In this document: positions 42,741 through 51,092 of the stretch, piece by piece | How the letters are laid out: every line of letters starts with the position of its first letter | Position numbering within the stretch: the stretch's first letter is position 1 | Source: Streptomyces alfalfae | Lineage (GTDB): Bacteria > Actinomycetota > Actinomycetes > Streptomycetales > Streptomycetaceae | Assembly: GCF_004127445.1 (NCBI RefSeq) | Contig: NZ_QEXM01000034.1 | Location: 1 to 64,000, forward strand | DNA length: 64,000 nt | Direction of reading: 5' to 3' | The notes under the pieces: generated by a model | Databases searched by the model: none | Told to the model about the DNA's origin: nothing | What the model saw: the letters and a program-made list of their open reading frames with translations, nothing else | Translations under genes and position numbers: made by a program

Positions 42741-44153
42741 CTACCGCCCGTCGCCGATCTGGCGCCCTGCTGTCCCCGCGTCCGGCGCCCGCACGCTCCG
42801 CGCGGGCGCGCCGGTCGCCGTTCCCGCAGCATACGGGGGTTGCGGCGGACGCCAGTCGGCGATGGAGGAGAAGCTCCGCAGCAGGAGGTCGGGGCCGAGC
42901 CGTGACGCCGCCGCGACGAGGGTGTCGCGTACGGCGACGAGCGGGGCGCTCGTCAGGTGCGTGAACCGGGAGGCGCGCGCCGCCCGCCGGACGACTTCGG
43001 TGGTACGGGGGACACGCGCCGCACTGTAGGCGGCGAGCCCGGCCGACAGCTCGGCGAAGGCCGCCGGGCAGGGGGAGGCCGCCGGATCCGCGGAGGCCTC
43101 CGGATCTGAGAAAGGCGCCCGGTCCGCGAAGGACGCCACGGACGCGGTGGCCGACGGGCCGGTGACTGACGCCAGGTCCGCGTCCGGCGCCGGGCCTGCG
43201 ACGCGTGCCATGTGGTGGGCCAGGACCACGCCGTCCTCGATGGCCTGGTTGCCGCCCTGGCCGAGGCTGGGCGTCATGGCGTGCGCGGCGTCACCGACGA
43301 GGGCGACGCGCCCCCGGTGGAAGACGTCGAGCGGCTTCGCCAGGTAGCGGACGTCGTTGCGCAGGACGGCATCCGGCTCGACCGCGGCCAGCAGTTCGGG
43401 GATCGGGTCGTGCCAGTCGGCGAAACGCCGCGTCAGCTCGGCCTTCTCGCCGTCGGGCGCCCTGCCGCCCTCGGGCAGCCAGGCGGTGGCGTACGCGTAG
43501 ACCCTCCCGTCCTTGAGCGGCTGCGTCCCCCAGACACCGCCGCGCCCCCAGGTCTCGTGGGGCGCGAAGGCGCGGGCGGGCGCGGGGCCGATGAACCGCC
43601 ATGCGGTGAACCCCGCGTAAGCCGGCTTCGGATGAGCCGGGAAGAGCGTCGCGCGCACGGTGGAGTTGATGCCGTCGGCGCCGACGACGAGATCCGCCTC
43701 GATGTCGCCGCCCTCCGTCGTGACGACCGCGCGGCGGCCGGTCGAGCCGGGGTCCGCGAGACGGGCCCCCGCACCGGTCCGCAGGGCCTCCTCGGGGAGC
43801 GCGGAGACCAGCAGATCGATGAGCGTGGCGCGGTGCAGCATGACCAGCGTTCCGCCGTACACCCGCTCGGCCTCGGTCGCGTCCGTGCGCACCAGCCAGC
43901 GGCCGTTCCGGGCGCGCATCCCGATCCTGCCCTGCCAGGCGCCGAGCTCGCGGACCCGGTCGCCGAGGCCGAGGACGTCCAGGGCGCGCTGGGCGTTGGG
44001 GGCGAGACCGATACCGGCGCCCACGGGTTCCAGCGAGGGCGCGCGCTCGATGACGGTGACGCGCCAGCCGGTCCTGTGCAGACCGATGGCGGCGGCGAGA
44101 CCACCGATCCCGCCGCCGATGACCACGGCGTGGGGCTGCTGCTGTTGCTTCAT
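42741..44153 (-). CDS. FAD-dependent monooxygenase, salicylate-hydroxylase-like
   Basis: 470-residue flavoprotein hydroxylase (PHBH fold). The GxGxxG motif is VVIGGGIGGLAAAIGL; the DG motif is VVGADGINSTVR; the GD motif is VALVGDAAHAMTPSLGQGGNQAIEDG. Between about residues 325 and 375 there is an Ala/Ser/Asp-rich insertion absent from typical family members. An AGGAGGAG ribosome binding site precedes ATG 44153. It is divergent from a TetR repressor with two palindromic operators between, implying substrate- or product-inducible expression. The aromatic or polyketide substrate is unknown. Confidence 0.9.
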   Translation of the reverse strand: MKQQQQPHAVVIGGGIGGLAAAIGLHRTGWRVTVIERAPSLEPVGAGIGLAPNAQRALDVLGLGDRVRELGAWQGRIGMRARNGRWLVRTDATEAERVYGGTLVMLHRATLIDLLVSALPEEALRTGAGARLADPGSTGRRAVVTTEGGDIEADLVVGADGINSTVRATLFPAHPKPAYAGFTAWRFIGPAPARAFAPHETWGRGGVWGTQPLKDGRVYAYATAWLPEGGRAPDGEKAELTRRFADWHDPIPELLAAVEPDAVLRNDVRYLAKPLDVFHRGRVALVGDAAHAMTPSLGQGGNQAIEDGVVLAHHMARVAGPAPDADLASVTGPSATASVASFADRAPFSDPEASADPAASPCPAAFAELSAGLAAYSAARVPRTTEVVRRAARASRFTHLTSAPLVAVRDTLVAAASRLGPDLLLRSFSSIADWRPPQPPYAAGTATGAPARSVRAPDAGTAGRQIGDGR

Positions 44154-44242
44154 GGCTGCTCCTCCTCCTGCTCGACGGGTGTGCCCAGCCGCCCCGCCTG
44201 CCGACCCGGGTGAGGACGCGCATGGCCTACGGAGTTCCCGCA

Positions 44243-44256
44243 ACTACATCTGTAGT
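44243..44256. promoter_or_regulatory. TetR-type operator 1
   Basis: ACTACA-TC-TGTAGT, a perfect 6-bp dyad. It lies about 90 bp from the FAD monooxygenase start, on its promoter side. Confidence 0.8.
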
Positions 44257-44276
44257 GAGCGCGACACCGCGACCGT

Positions 44277-44290
44277 ACTACACCTGTAGT
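44277..44290. promoter_or_regulatory. TetR-type operator 2
   Basis: ACTACA-CC-TGTAGT, identical in both arms to operator 1, 34 bp away centre to centre (about three helical turns). It overlaps the expected -35 position of the TetR gene promoter, whose -10 is TAGGGT at 44300-44305. Confidence 0.8.
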
Positions 44291-44312
44291 CGCACCGGGT
44301 AGGGTCTACGCC

Positions 44313-44909
44313 ATGGCCGAACGAACCGCCCCGGGATCGCCCCGCCCCGTCCTCATCGCCGACACCGCCCTCGCCCTGCTCGCCGAACGCGGCATGCGCG
44401 GACTCACCCACCGAGCCGTCGACGAGGCGGCGGGCCTGCCGCAGGGCTCGACCTCCAACCACGCCCGGACCCGGCTCGCGCTTCTGGAGGCGGCGGTGCG
44501 GCGGCTGGCCGAGCGGGAGGCCGAGGTGCTCGACCCCGCGGCACTGCCGGACCCGGCGGCGGGCCGGGAAGCCCTGGCGGCGGGCCTGGCCCTCGCCCTC
44601 CACCGCTACCTGACCGGCGGCTACCGCCCCCTCCTCCTCTCGCGCTACGAGCTGGCCCTCGAAGCCACACGCCGACCGGAGCTCCGCGCGTACTACGACG
44701 CGACGGGCGCCCGGTTCCGCGAGCCACTGGAAGCCCTGCTCACGGCGGCGGGCTCCCCCGCCCCCGCACGTCACACGCTCTCCGTGGTCGCCTGGTGCGA
44801 AGGCCTGATGTTCGCCTGCGCGGCAGGGCCATACCACGCGACGCCCCCGACGGAGGAGGACCTACGGAGGGGAGCGGCGGAGCTGCTGGCGGGGATGCTG
44901 CCGGACTGA
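44313..44909 (+). CDS. TetR-family transcriptional repressor
   Basis: 198-residue repressor. The helix-turn-helix is in LIADTALALLAERGMRGLTHRAVDEAAGLPQGSTSNHARTR; the remainder is a ligand domain (ALEATRRPELRAYYDATGARF). Divergent from the FAD monooxygenase; two matching palindromes lie between them. TAGGGT is 7 nt before the ATG and there is no ribosome binding site, so the mRNA is probably leaderless. It should repress both itself and the monooxygenase operon until a small-molecule ligand binds. Confidence 0.9.
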   Translation: MAERTAPGSPRPVLIADTALALLAERGMRGLTHRAVDEAAGLPQGSTSNHARTRLALLEAAVRRLAEREAEVLDPAALPDPAAGREALAAGLALALHRYLTGGYRPLLLSRYELALEATRRPELRAYYDATGARFREPLEALLTAAGSPAPARHTLSVVAWCEGLMFACAAGPYHATPPTEEDLRRGAAELLAGMLPD

Positions 44910-45183
44910 CGCGAGACGCCGACGCCACCCCGTCACCGCGCCTCGACCAGCACCCGGGGACCGTCGCCCCGTCACCTCGCCGTGTCCACCGCCCGTGGCC
45001 CTGTCGCGACCCTCGCCCCCGGAACCGTCACCCCGTGACCCCCGCCGCGGCCCTTTCCCACCCCCGGAACCGTCACCGCGTCACCCCAGCGCGATCGTCA
45101 CCCCGTCGCAACCGTCACCCATGCAGGGCACCCCTCACCCGTTCCCGCCCCAAGGAGCTCCCCCCTCCTCAAGAGTTACGCGG

Positions 45184-45663
45184 ATGCATCGATCGACGAC
45201 CACCGCTGCCGCCGCGCTGCTCCTCTCCGTGGCCGTGCCCGCCGCCGTATCCGGCTGTGTGAGTGTCGAGCAGCCGGGCGGTAGCGGCCCGGCGGCCACC
45301 GCCCAGCCGTCCGCACCGCCGCCCCCGCCGCCCCGCACCGACGCGCGGAACCGGGACCGGGCCGAGCAGCCCCCGGCCAGGGAGGTGCTGGAGCGGATGG
45401 GGCCACCCCGCCCCCATCCGCGCCGGAGCCCCGTCCCCGCCTCTCGCCCCTCGGCCCCGCCGCCCCGCTCGGACCAGCCCGCACCCCCGCCGGCACACAG
45501 GCCTCCCGCCGCCCGACCGGACACCGGAGCCACCCGGGCCGTCCCCGCGCCGCCCGCGCCCGCCGCCCCCCGTACGGACGTGTGCGCGCTCGGCGAGACC
45601 TACGGAGGCTGGCAGCCCGGCAGCCCCCAGGCCGTCATCTGCCGTGAGGCCTATCGCCCGTGA
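45184..45663 (+). CDS. Proline-rich lipoprotein of unknown function
   Basis: 159 residues. Signal sequence TTTAAAALLLSVAVPAAVSGC with a lipobox-like VSGC, then a long Pro/Ala/Arg/Ser-rich linker of about 90 residues, and a short C-terminal motif CALGETYGGWQPGSPQAVIC closed by two Cys. The last motif is probably the functional knob, presented away from the membrane by the linker. ATG at 45184; sequence upstream (44910-45183) contains GTCACCCCGT-type repeats and no gene. It ends at a GC hairpin facing the next gene. Confidence 0.7.
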   Translation: MHRSTTTAAAALLLSVAVPAAVSGCVSVEQPGGSGPAATAQPSAPPPPPPRTDARNRDRAEQPPAREVLERMGPPRPHPRRSPVPASRPSAPPPRSDQPAPPPAHRPPAARPDTGATRAVPAPPAPAAPRTDVCALGETYGGWQPGSPQAVICREAYRP

Positions 45664-45667
45664 CCCG

Positions 45668-45694
45668 CGGCGGCGGCGCGCCGCACCGCCGCCG
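45668..45694. terminator. GC hairpin between convergent genes
   Basis: CGGCGGCG (45668-45675) and CGCCGCCG (45687-45694) pair over 8 bp with an 11-nt loop, between stops at 45663 and 45700. Confidence 0.5.
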
Positions 45695-45699
45695 GCGCG

Positions 45700-46200
45700 T
45701 CACTCCGTCTCGCTCCCCTCCCCCACCTGCCGCTCCAGTCTCGCGAGGGCCGCCTTGATGCCGTTCCCGTACCCGTCGTCCTCCAGGGAGCCCGCCGCGC
45801 CGCGGGCCCGGCGCAGATGGGTGCGGGCCGCCGCGGGACGGCCCAGCTTCACGTAGTCCGCGGCGAGGTTCAGGTGCAGCGAGGGATACAGGCCCCGGAC
45901 CGCCAGCGACCGGTGGTGTGCGCTCAGCCGCTCGTCCGTCAGCTCGTCGGCCGCGGACAACGCCCGCAGGTCCCAGGCCAGTTCGGCCGAGGGGTCCTCC
46001 TGGGTGTCCGCCATGTAGTGCGCGAGCGTGCAGCGGTGCAGCGGGTCGCCGTCCTCGCCGATCTCCCCCCACAGCCCGAGGAAACGGCCCTGCGCCTCCT
46101 CGCGGTCTCCGCCGTGATGCAGCATGACCGCCTGCCCGATGCGTGTCATCACCGCGTCGTCCGCCGCCTGCTCCTGCTGCTCCGTCACCGGGTCCTCCAT
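45700..46200 (-). CDS. Small helical-repeat (TPR-like) protein with a DNA-damage-type promoter
   Basis: 166-residue soluble protein, likely all-alpha: MTRIGQAVMLHHGGDREEAQGRFLGLWGEIG, then HRCTLAHYMADTQEDPSAELAWDL and SLHLNLAADYVKLGRPAAARTHLRRAR, which have the spacing of TPR helices. No catalytic motif. Its promoter (46232-46254) matches the PafBC/RecA-NDp class, shared with ung further along on the same strand, so it may be part of the LexA-independent damage response. ATG at 46200 is chosen; the start is not strongly marked. Confidence 0.75.
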   Translation of the reverse strand: MEDPVTEQQEQAADDAVMTRIGQAVMLHHGGDREEAQGRFLGLWGEIGEDGDPLHRCTLAHYMADTQEDPSAELAWDLRALSAADELTDERLSAHHRSLAVRGLYPSLHLNLAADYVKLGRPAAARTHLRRARGAAGSLEDDGYGNGIKAALARLERQVGEGSETE

Positions 46201-46231
46201 GGTCGTGCCGCCTGCACCCGCGTCCCTCACG

Positions 46232-46254
46232 ACGCTAGCGGCCACCACTGACAA
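46232..46254 (-). promoter_or_regulatory. PafBC/RecA-NDp-like promoter of the 46200 gene
   Basis: On the minus strand TTGTCAGTG (46254-46246), 8 nt, TAGCGT (46237-46232). This is the TTGTCRGTG-N8-TANNNT pattern of LexA-independent DNA-damage promoters in actinobacteria. Confidence 0.75.
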
Positions 46255-46398
46255 TCGCGCTCAGGCACGTTCGGACGTGGGGCGCTCACCCGCGCCGCTG
46301 GGCCAGCCCGGTGACGCCGCTCGCCCCCCTCGGCGCGGCGTACCGGCGGGCCGGGACACGTGCGACCACACGCTCGATGCCCGATGAGGCGTGGCCGG

Positions 46399-47082
46399 TC
46401 AGCCGATGTCCGGGATGCGCCAGTCGATCGGCTCGTGCCCCTGGGCCGCCACCGCGGCGTTTATCTGGGTGAAGGGGTGCGAGCCGAAGAACTTCTTCGC
46501 GGACAGCGGTGACGGGTGCGCGCCCTTGACGACGACGTGCCGCTCCTCGTCGATGAGCGGCAGCTTCTTCTGGGCGTAGTTCCCCCAGAGCACGAAGACC
46601 GCCGGGTCGGGGCGGGCCGCCACCGCGCGGATCACCGCGTCCGTGAACTTCTCCCAGCCCTTGTTCTTGTGGGAGTTGGCCTCACCGGCGCGGACCGTGA
46701 GGACCGCGTTCAGCAGCAGGACGCCCTGCTGGGCCCACGGCATCAGATAGCCGTTGTCCGGCACAGGGTGGCCCAGCTCCTCCTTCATCTCCTTGTAGAT
46801 GTTCCGCAGGGAGGGCGGGGTCTTCACGCCGGGGCGCACCGAGAAGCAGAGCCCGTGGCCCTGGCCCTCGCCGTGATACGGGTCCTGGCCGAGGATCAGG
46901 ACCTTCACCTGGTCGTACGGCGTGGCGTCCAGGGCGGCGAAGACCTCGTCGCGCGGAGGGTAGACGGGGCCTTGTGCCCGCTCGCGCTCGACGAACTCGG
47001 TGAGCTCCTCGAAGTAGGGCTTCTGAAGCTCCTCGCCGAGGACTCCGCGCCAGGAAGCGGGCAGCATGGCGATGTCGGTCAC
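46399..47082 (-). CDS. ung: Family 1 uracil-DNA glycosylase
   Basis: 227-residue enzyme removing uracil from DNA. The catalytic Asp loop is GQDPYHGEGQGHGLCFSV, the uracil pocket includes LLLNAVLTV, and the His loop is HPSPLSA. GTG at 47082 has GGAGGT at 7-nt spacing; an upstream extension would be Arg/Gly-rich and lack conservation. The promoter (47121-47143) matches the PafBC/RecA-NDp consensus, consistent with induction by DNA damage. Confidence 0.96.
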   Translation of the reverse strand: MTDIAMLPASWRGVLGEELQKPYFEELTEFVERERAQGPVYPPRDEVFAALDATPYDQVKVLILGQDPYHGEGQGHGLCFSVRPGVKTPPSLRNIYKEMKEELGHPVPDNGYLMPWAQQGVLLLNAVLTVRAGEANSHKNKGWEKFTDAVIRAVAARPDPAVFVLWGNYAQKKLPLIDEERHVVVKGAHPSPLSAKKFFGSHPFTQINAAVAAQGHEPIDWRIPDIG

Positions 47083-47120
47083 GTCAAGAACCTCCGGTGT
47101 GCGATCACTTCTGACCACAG

Positions 47121-47143
47121 AACCTACCGGCGACCACTGACAA
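47121..47143 (-). promoter_or_regulatory. PafBC/RecA-NDp-like promoter of ung
   Basis: TTGTCAGTG (47143-47135), 8-nt spacer, TAGGTT (47126-47121) on the minus strand, about 40 nt before the GTG start. Confidence 0.8.
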
Positions 47144-47255
47144 TCGACCCCGCCGCCCGGCCGCCCCCGTCCGCCACCCAACCTCCGGGCCGTCAAGCCA
47201 CCCGCCCCCCGACCGCCAACCCGCCGGGCCTCCCCCCTACCGGGCCACCCGGCCG

Positions 47256-48878
47256 CTACCAGCTCGTCTTCCGCTGGAGCTCCCACATCATCATGATCGC
47301 CGAGGGGTCCAGGGCGCGTTCACCGCCCGCGATCTCCTCGCTGGCCACGATGTACTGCTTGCCCTGCCAGAGCGGCAGCAGCCGCACGTCGTCGACGAGG
47401 ATCTGCTGGGCCCGTTCGAAGTCGTCGACCACCGCTCCCCTGTCGGTCTCCCTGCGTTCGCGCGGCAGGATCTCTTCGGTGATCTCCTTCGACGCGTACG
47501 GCGTGTTGAGCACGTTCTTCGCGCCGACGAAGGGCGCGATGAAGTTGTCCGCGTCGGGGAAGTCGGGGAACCAGCCGCGGCCGAAGACGGGGTACTCGCC
47601 CTTGCTGTAACCCTCCTGGAACTCGTTCCAGGGACGGCTCTTGAGCGTGATCTCGAACAGACCCGAGGCTTCGAGCTGCCGTTTGAGTTCGGCGAACTCC
47701 AGGGCGGTGGCCGATCCGTAGCGGTCGGTGGTGTACCAGAGGGTGAGCGGCACCGGCCCGTCGATGCCGGCGTCGGCGAGGATCTTCCTGGCCTTGGTCA
47801 CGCTGGGGTCGCCGTAGTCGTCGAAGAAGCCGGTGGCGTGCCCGGTGAGCCCCCTCGGGACCATCGAGTACAGGGGGTCGACGGTGTCCTTGTAGACCTT
47901 GTGGGCGATGGCGGGGCGGTCGACGAGCTGCGCGAAGGCCCGCCGGACCGGCAGTTTGCCCGCCCAGGGGTCCCGCGTGTTGAACACCAGGTAGCGGATC
48001 TCGGTGCCCGCTCCCTCGACGAGTGCGATCTTCTGCTCGTCCGCGCCGTCGCCGCTCTTGCTCTGCGCGTCGATGACGTCACCCGCGTCCAGGCCGCGGA
48101 AGGTGACGTCGATCTCCTGCTTCTCGAGGGCGTCGACCATCGCGGAGGACTTCTTGAAGTAGCGGATGGTGACGCCGTCGTTCTTGACGTCGGCCGCGCC
48201 CTTGTAGTGGTCGTTCTTGACCAGTTCGGCCTTCTCACGGGGCTCGTACGCCTTGAGCGCGTACGGCCCGGAGCCCGTGAGCCCGTTGCCCGTGCGCAGC
48301 TTGTCCGCCGGGTACTCGCGCGGATCGACGATCGACATGGCGGGTGTCGACAGCACGAGCGGGAACGTCGCGTCCGGCTTCCTGAGCCGGAAGACGACCG
48401 TCCGCTCCCCCTTCGTCTCGACCTTGTCGAGCGAGCCGAGCAGGCCCATGGGCCCGCCCTTGACGACGCCCTTCGCCTCCAGGGTGCGCATACGGTCGAA
48501 GGAGTGCTTCACCGCAGCCGCGTCCAGTTCGTGCCCGTCGGAGAACTTCAGGCCCTCGCGAAGCTCGCAGACATACACCGTGTTCGACGCACCGTCGAAC
48601 GCGCAGGACTCCGCGGCGTCCGGCTCGGGCTCGGTGGCCCCCGAGGGCAGGCTGAGCAGCGTCTGGAAGACGTTTCTGTACAGCTCCCAGGAGCTGTCCC
48701 AGGCTTTGGCGGGGTCCAGGGTGCTCGGGGCGCTCATCGTGCCGACCGTGATCACCTGTTCTCCGTCCGACCCCTCGGAGGACAGTGCCCCGCACCCTGC
48801 GACAAGGGACAGCGACATGAGTGCCGCCACGGGTCCCAGGCCCCTCGTCAGCTTCGCGGGGGGAACATCACTGAACAC
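47256..48878 (-). CDS. Family 5 extracellular solute-binding lipoprotein
   Basis: 540-residue peptide/nickel-type substrate-binding lipoprotein. Signal peptide with lipobox LVAGC near residue 29, then ITVGTMSAPSTLDPAKAWDSS, VYVCELREGLKFSDGHELDA, LTGSGPYALKAYEP, IRYLVFNTRDPWAGKLPVRRA, and ERAQQILVDDVRLLPLWQGK near the end. No permease or ATPase gene is adjacent, so it is an orphan binding protein or works with a transporter encoded elsewhere. GTG at 48878 has GAGGAG at 7-nt spacing; a GTG two codons earlier would be too close to it. Confidence 0.93.
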   Translation of the reverse strand: MFSDVPPAKLTRGLGPVAALMSLSLVAGCGALSSEGSDGEQVITVGTMSAPSTLDPAKAWDSSWELYRNVFQTLLSLPSGATEPEPDAAESCAFDGASNTVYVCELREGLKFSDGHELDAAAVKHSFDRMRTLEAKGVVKGGPMGLLGSLDKVETKGERTVVFRLRKPDATFPLVLSTPAMSIVDPREYPADKLRTGNGLTGSGPYALKAYEPREKAELVKNDHYKGAADVKNDGVTIRYFKKSSAMVDALEKQEIDVTFRGLDAGDVIDAQSKSGDGADEQKIALVEGAGTEIRYLVFNTRDPWAGKLPVRRAFAQLVDRPAIAHKVYKDTVDPLYSMVPRGLTGHATGFFDDYGDPSVTKARKILADAGIDGPVPLTLWYTTDRYGSATALEFAELKRQLEASGLFEITLKSRPWNEFQEGYSKGEYPVFGRGWFPDFPDADNFIAPFVGAKNVLNTPYASKEITEEILPRERRETDRGAVVDDFERAQQILVDDVRLLPLWQGKQYIVASEEIAGGERALDPSAIMMMWELQRKTSW

Positions 48879-49024
48879 GCGCACGCTCCTCGATCGGCCT
48901 CGTCGTGGGGGGTCGGCAGACCATATCCGCAGTGCCCCGCCACGCCAACCAGTGGCGCGCACGGGGCACTTGATGCGGGTCTACGTCCCGTTTGACGGCG
49001 TAGCCGACGGTTGCGACGCCTTCG

Positions 49025-49780
49025 TCAGCCGACGCCCGCGTTGAGGAAGATGCCGCCATCGACCACGAGTGTCTGGCCGGTGATCCAGTCCGACTGGCTG
49101 GACGTGAGGAACGCGGCGGCGCCCCCGATGTCCTCGGGCACGCCGAGCCTGCCGAGCGGGTAGGAGGCCGCGGCCTCCGTCTCGCGGCCCTCGTACAGCG
49201 CCTGGGCGAACTTGGTCTTGACCACGGCGGGCGCGATGGAGTTCACGCGGACCTTCGGCGCGAACTCGTGTGCGAGCTGCAGGCTGAGGTTGACCATGGC
49301 GGCCTTGCTCATCCCGTACGCCCCGATGAAGGGCGAGGCGGAGACGCCCGCGACGGAGGCGATGTTGACGATCGCGCCGCCGTTCTCGCTCTGCCAGGCC
49401 TTCCAGGTCTGCTGGGCGAAGCCGAGCGCCGAGATGACGTTGGTCTCGAAGACCTTGCGCGCCACGTTCAGGTCGAGCTCGGACATCGGCCCGAAGACCG
49501 GGTTCGTGCCCGCGTTGTTGATCAGGAAGTCGACGCGCCCGAACGCCTCCATCGCGCGTTCGACGGCGACCGCCTGGTGCGCCTCGTCGTGGGCCTTGCC
49601 CGCGACGCCGATGACCCGGTCGGATCCGAGCCTCTCGACGGCTTCCTTGAGGGCGTCCTCATTGCGTCCGGTGATGCAGACGCGGTCGCCGCGGGCGACC
49701 AGGGCCTCGGCGATGCCGTAGCCGATGCCGCGGCTCGCACCCGTGATGAGCGCGGCCTTCCCACTGTCCTGCACAGCCAT
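49025..49780 (-). CDS. SDR-family oxidoreductase
   Basis: 251-residue short-chain dehydrogenase: TGASRGIG cofactor motif, INNAG, catalytic Ser in IASVAG and Tyr/Lys in YGMSK; C-terminus WITGQTLVVDGG. It resembles FabG-like 3-oxoacyl reductases. It is the second gene of a two-gene set with the fabG-like gene at 49799, 18 bp upstream on the same strand. Substrate unknown; the pairing suggests reduction of a beta-keto or hydroxyacyl compound. Confidence 0.9.
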   Translation of the reverse strand: MAVQDSGKAALITGASRGIGYGIAEALVARGDRVCITGRNEDALKEAVERLGSDRVIGVAGKAHDEAHQAVAVERAMEAFGRVDFLINNAGTNPVFGPMSELDLNVARKVFETNVISALGFAQQTWKAWQSENGGAIVNIASVAGVSASPFIGAYGMSKAAMVNLSLQLAHEFAPKVRVNSIAPAVVKTKFAQALYEGRETEAAASYPLGRLGVPEDIGGAAAFLTSSQSDWITGQTLVVDGGIFLNAGVG

Positions 49781-49798
49781 GATCTCCCGCCTTCCGGG

Positions 49799-50560
49799 TC
49801 AGTTGAGCGGGCCGCCGGCCACGTACATGACCTGCCCGGAGACGAACCCGGCCGCGTCGCCCGTGAAGAAGGCGATGGCGTTGGCGATGTCCTCGGGGCG
49901 GCCGACGCGCTGCACCGGGATCTGGGTGGCGGCGGCCGTCTGGAACTCCTCGAAGTCCATGCCCACGCGGTCGGCGGTGGCCTTGGTCATCTCGGTGACG
50001 ATGAAGCCGGGGGCGACCGAGTTGGCGGTGACGCCGAACTTGCCGAGCTCCTTGGCGAGGGTCTTGGTGAAGCCCTGGAGGCCGGCCTTGGCGGCGGCGT
50101 AGTTGGCCTGGCCGCGGTTGCCGAGGGCCGAGGACGAGGAGAGGTTGACGATACGGCCGAAGTTCGCGTCCACCATGTGCTTCTGGACGGCCCGCGACAT
50201 CAGGAACGCGCCGCGCAGGTGCACGTTCATGACCGTGTCCCAGTCGCCCGCGCTCATCTTGAAGAGGAGGTTGTCGCGGAGCACACCGGCGTTGTTGACG
50301 AGGATCGTCGGCGCGCCGAGCTCCTCGGCGATGCGGGCGACGGCGGCCTCGACCTGGGCCTCGTCGGACACGTCGCAGCCGACGGCGAGCGCCTTGCCAC
50401 CGGCCGCGGTGATCCGCTCGACGGTGTCCTTGCAGGCGGCCTCGTCGAGGTCGATGACGGCCACGGCGCGGCCCTCGGCGGCGAGCCGTACGGCGGTCGC
50501 CGCGCCGATGCCTCGCGCTCCGCCGGTCACGACCGCGACGCGCTGCTCAGTGGTGGACAT
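49799..50560 (-). CDS. fabG: 3-oxoacyl-ACP reductase, FabG-like
   Basis: 253-residue SDR with TGGARGIG, VNNAG, catalytic Ser in NLSSSSALGN, Tyr/Lys in YAAAK, and VSGQVMYVAGG at the C-terminus. The QKHMV and FIVTEMTKA stretches fit 3-oxoacyl-(ACP) reductase. First gene of a likely operon with the SDR at 49025. Upstream lies a TNAGCGNNCGCTNA-type palindrome (50622-50635), as found for TetR-family regulators of fatty-acyl metabolism. A secondary role other than primary fatty acid synthesis is likely, since fabD, fabH and acpP are not nearby. Confidence 0.88.
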   Translation of the reverse strand: MSTTEQRVAVVTGGARGIGAATAVRLAAEGRAVAVIDLDEAACKDTVERITAAGGKALAVGCDVSDEAQVEAAVARIAEELGAPTILVNNAGVLRDNLLFKMSAGDWDTVMNVHLRGAFLMSRAVQKHMVDANFGRIVNLSSSSALGNRGQANYAAAKAGLQGFTKTLAKELGKFGVTANSVAPGFIVTEMTKATADRVGMDFEEFQTAAATQIPVQRVGRPEDIANAIAFFTGDAAGFVSGQVMYVAGGPLN

Positions 50561-50621
50561 GCTGGTTCTCCTCGCCCTTGGATACGGCTCTTGGGGTGCG
50601 GCCCACGGTACGCCCCGATGG

Positions 50622-50635
50622 TGAGCGACCGCTTA
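50622..50635. promoter_or_regulatory. TetR-type palindrome upstream of fabG
   Basis: TGAGCGACCGCTTA: AGCG-AC-CGCT is a perfect dyad, with matching outer T and A. It lies about 62 bp before the fabG start. No regulator gene is next to it. Confidence 0.55.
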
Positions 50636-50708
50636 GTACCTTCAGCTGGACGAGACGCTAGAAGCCCTGGCACCGGGTGTCAACGGCCCACAGCCGTGCT
50701 GTGACGCG

Positions 50709-51092
50709 TTACCTCACCAGGAGGTCGAGGAGGCGGTCCGTCTCCGCCGCGGGATCGGCCGTCAGTCCCGTGTGCACCGGGCCCGGCTGCACCACGGTGG
50801 AGCGGGGCGCGATGAGCCAGCGGAAGCGCCGCCCCGCGTCGTCCCGCTCCGCCTGGCCCGCCGCCGCGCCGCCCGCGCAGACCCGCTCGACCGCGCCGAG
50901 GGCCGCCCTGATGCCGTCCACATCGGCCGCGGGGTCGAGGGCGAGGAGCTTGGCCTCGTCCAGGTGGGTGCGGGCGGCCACGTAGGACTTGGCGCGGCAG
51001 TAGACCACCACGCCCGCGTTGAACTGCTCGCCGCGCTCCACGCGCGGGACCACGCGCACCAGCGCGTACTCGAAGACGTCCCGATCCGTCAT
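50709..51092 (-). CDS. DUF3037-family protein, partner of the HipA-like kinase
   Basis: 127-residue protein: FEYALVRVVPRVERGEQFNAGVVVYC at the N-terminus is the DUF3037 signature, followed by DEAKLLALDPAADVDGIRA and FRWLIAPRSTVVQPGPVHTG. Its ATG overlaps the stop of the upstream HipA-like gene by 4 nt (ATGA), so they are translationally coupled and expected in near-equal amounts. The function is unknown; consistent pairing suggests a regulator or cofactor of the kinase fold. Confidence 0.85.
   Translation of the reverse strand: MTDRDVFEYALVRVVPRVERGEQFNAGVVVYCRAKSYVAARTHLDEAKLLALDPAADVDGIRAALGAVERVCAGGAAAGQAERDDAGRRFRWLIAPRSTVVQPGPVHTGLTADPAAETDRLLDLLVR

Noticed and set aside
42741..44909. 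Start of a secondary-metabolite gene cluster
   Set aside because: FAD monooxygenase, oxidoreductase and TetR are suggestive, but no synthase, cyclase or transporter accompanies them.
47083..47286. N-terminal extension of uracil-DNA glycosylase
   Set aside because: It would span the damage promoter and is Arg/Gly-rich; GTG 47082 has a strong ribosome binding site.
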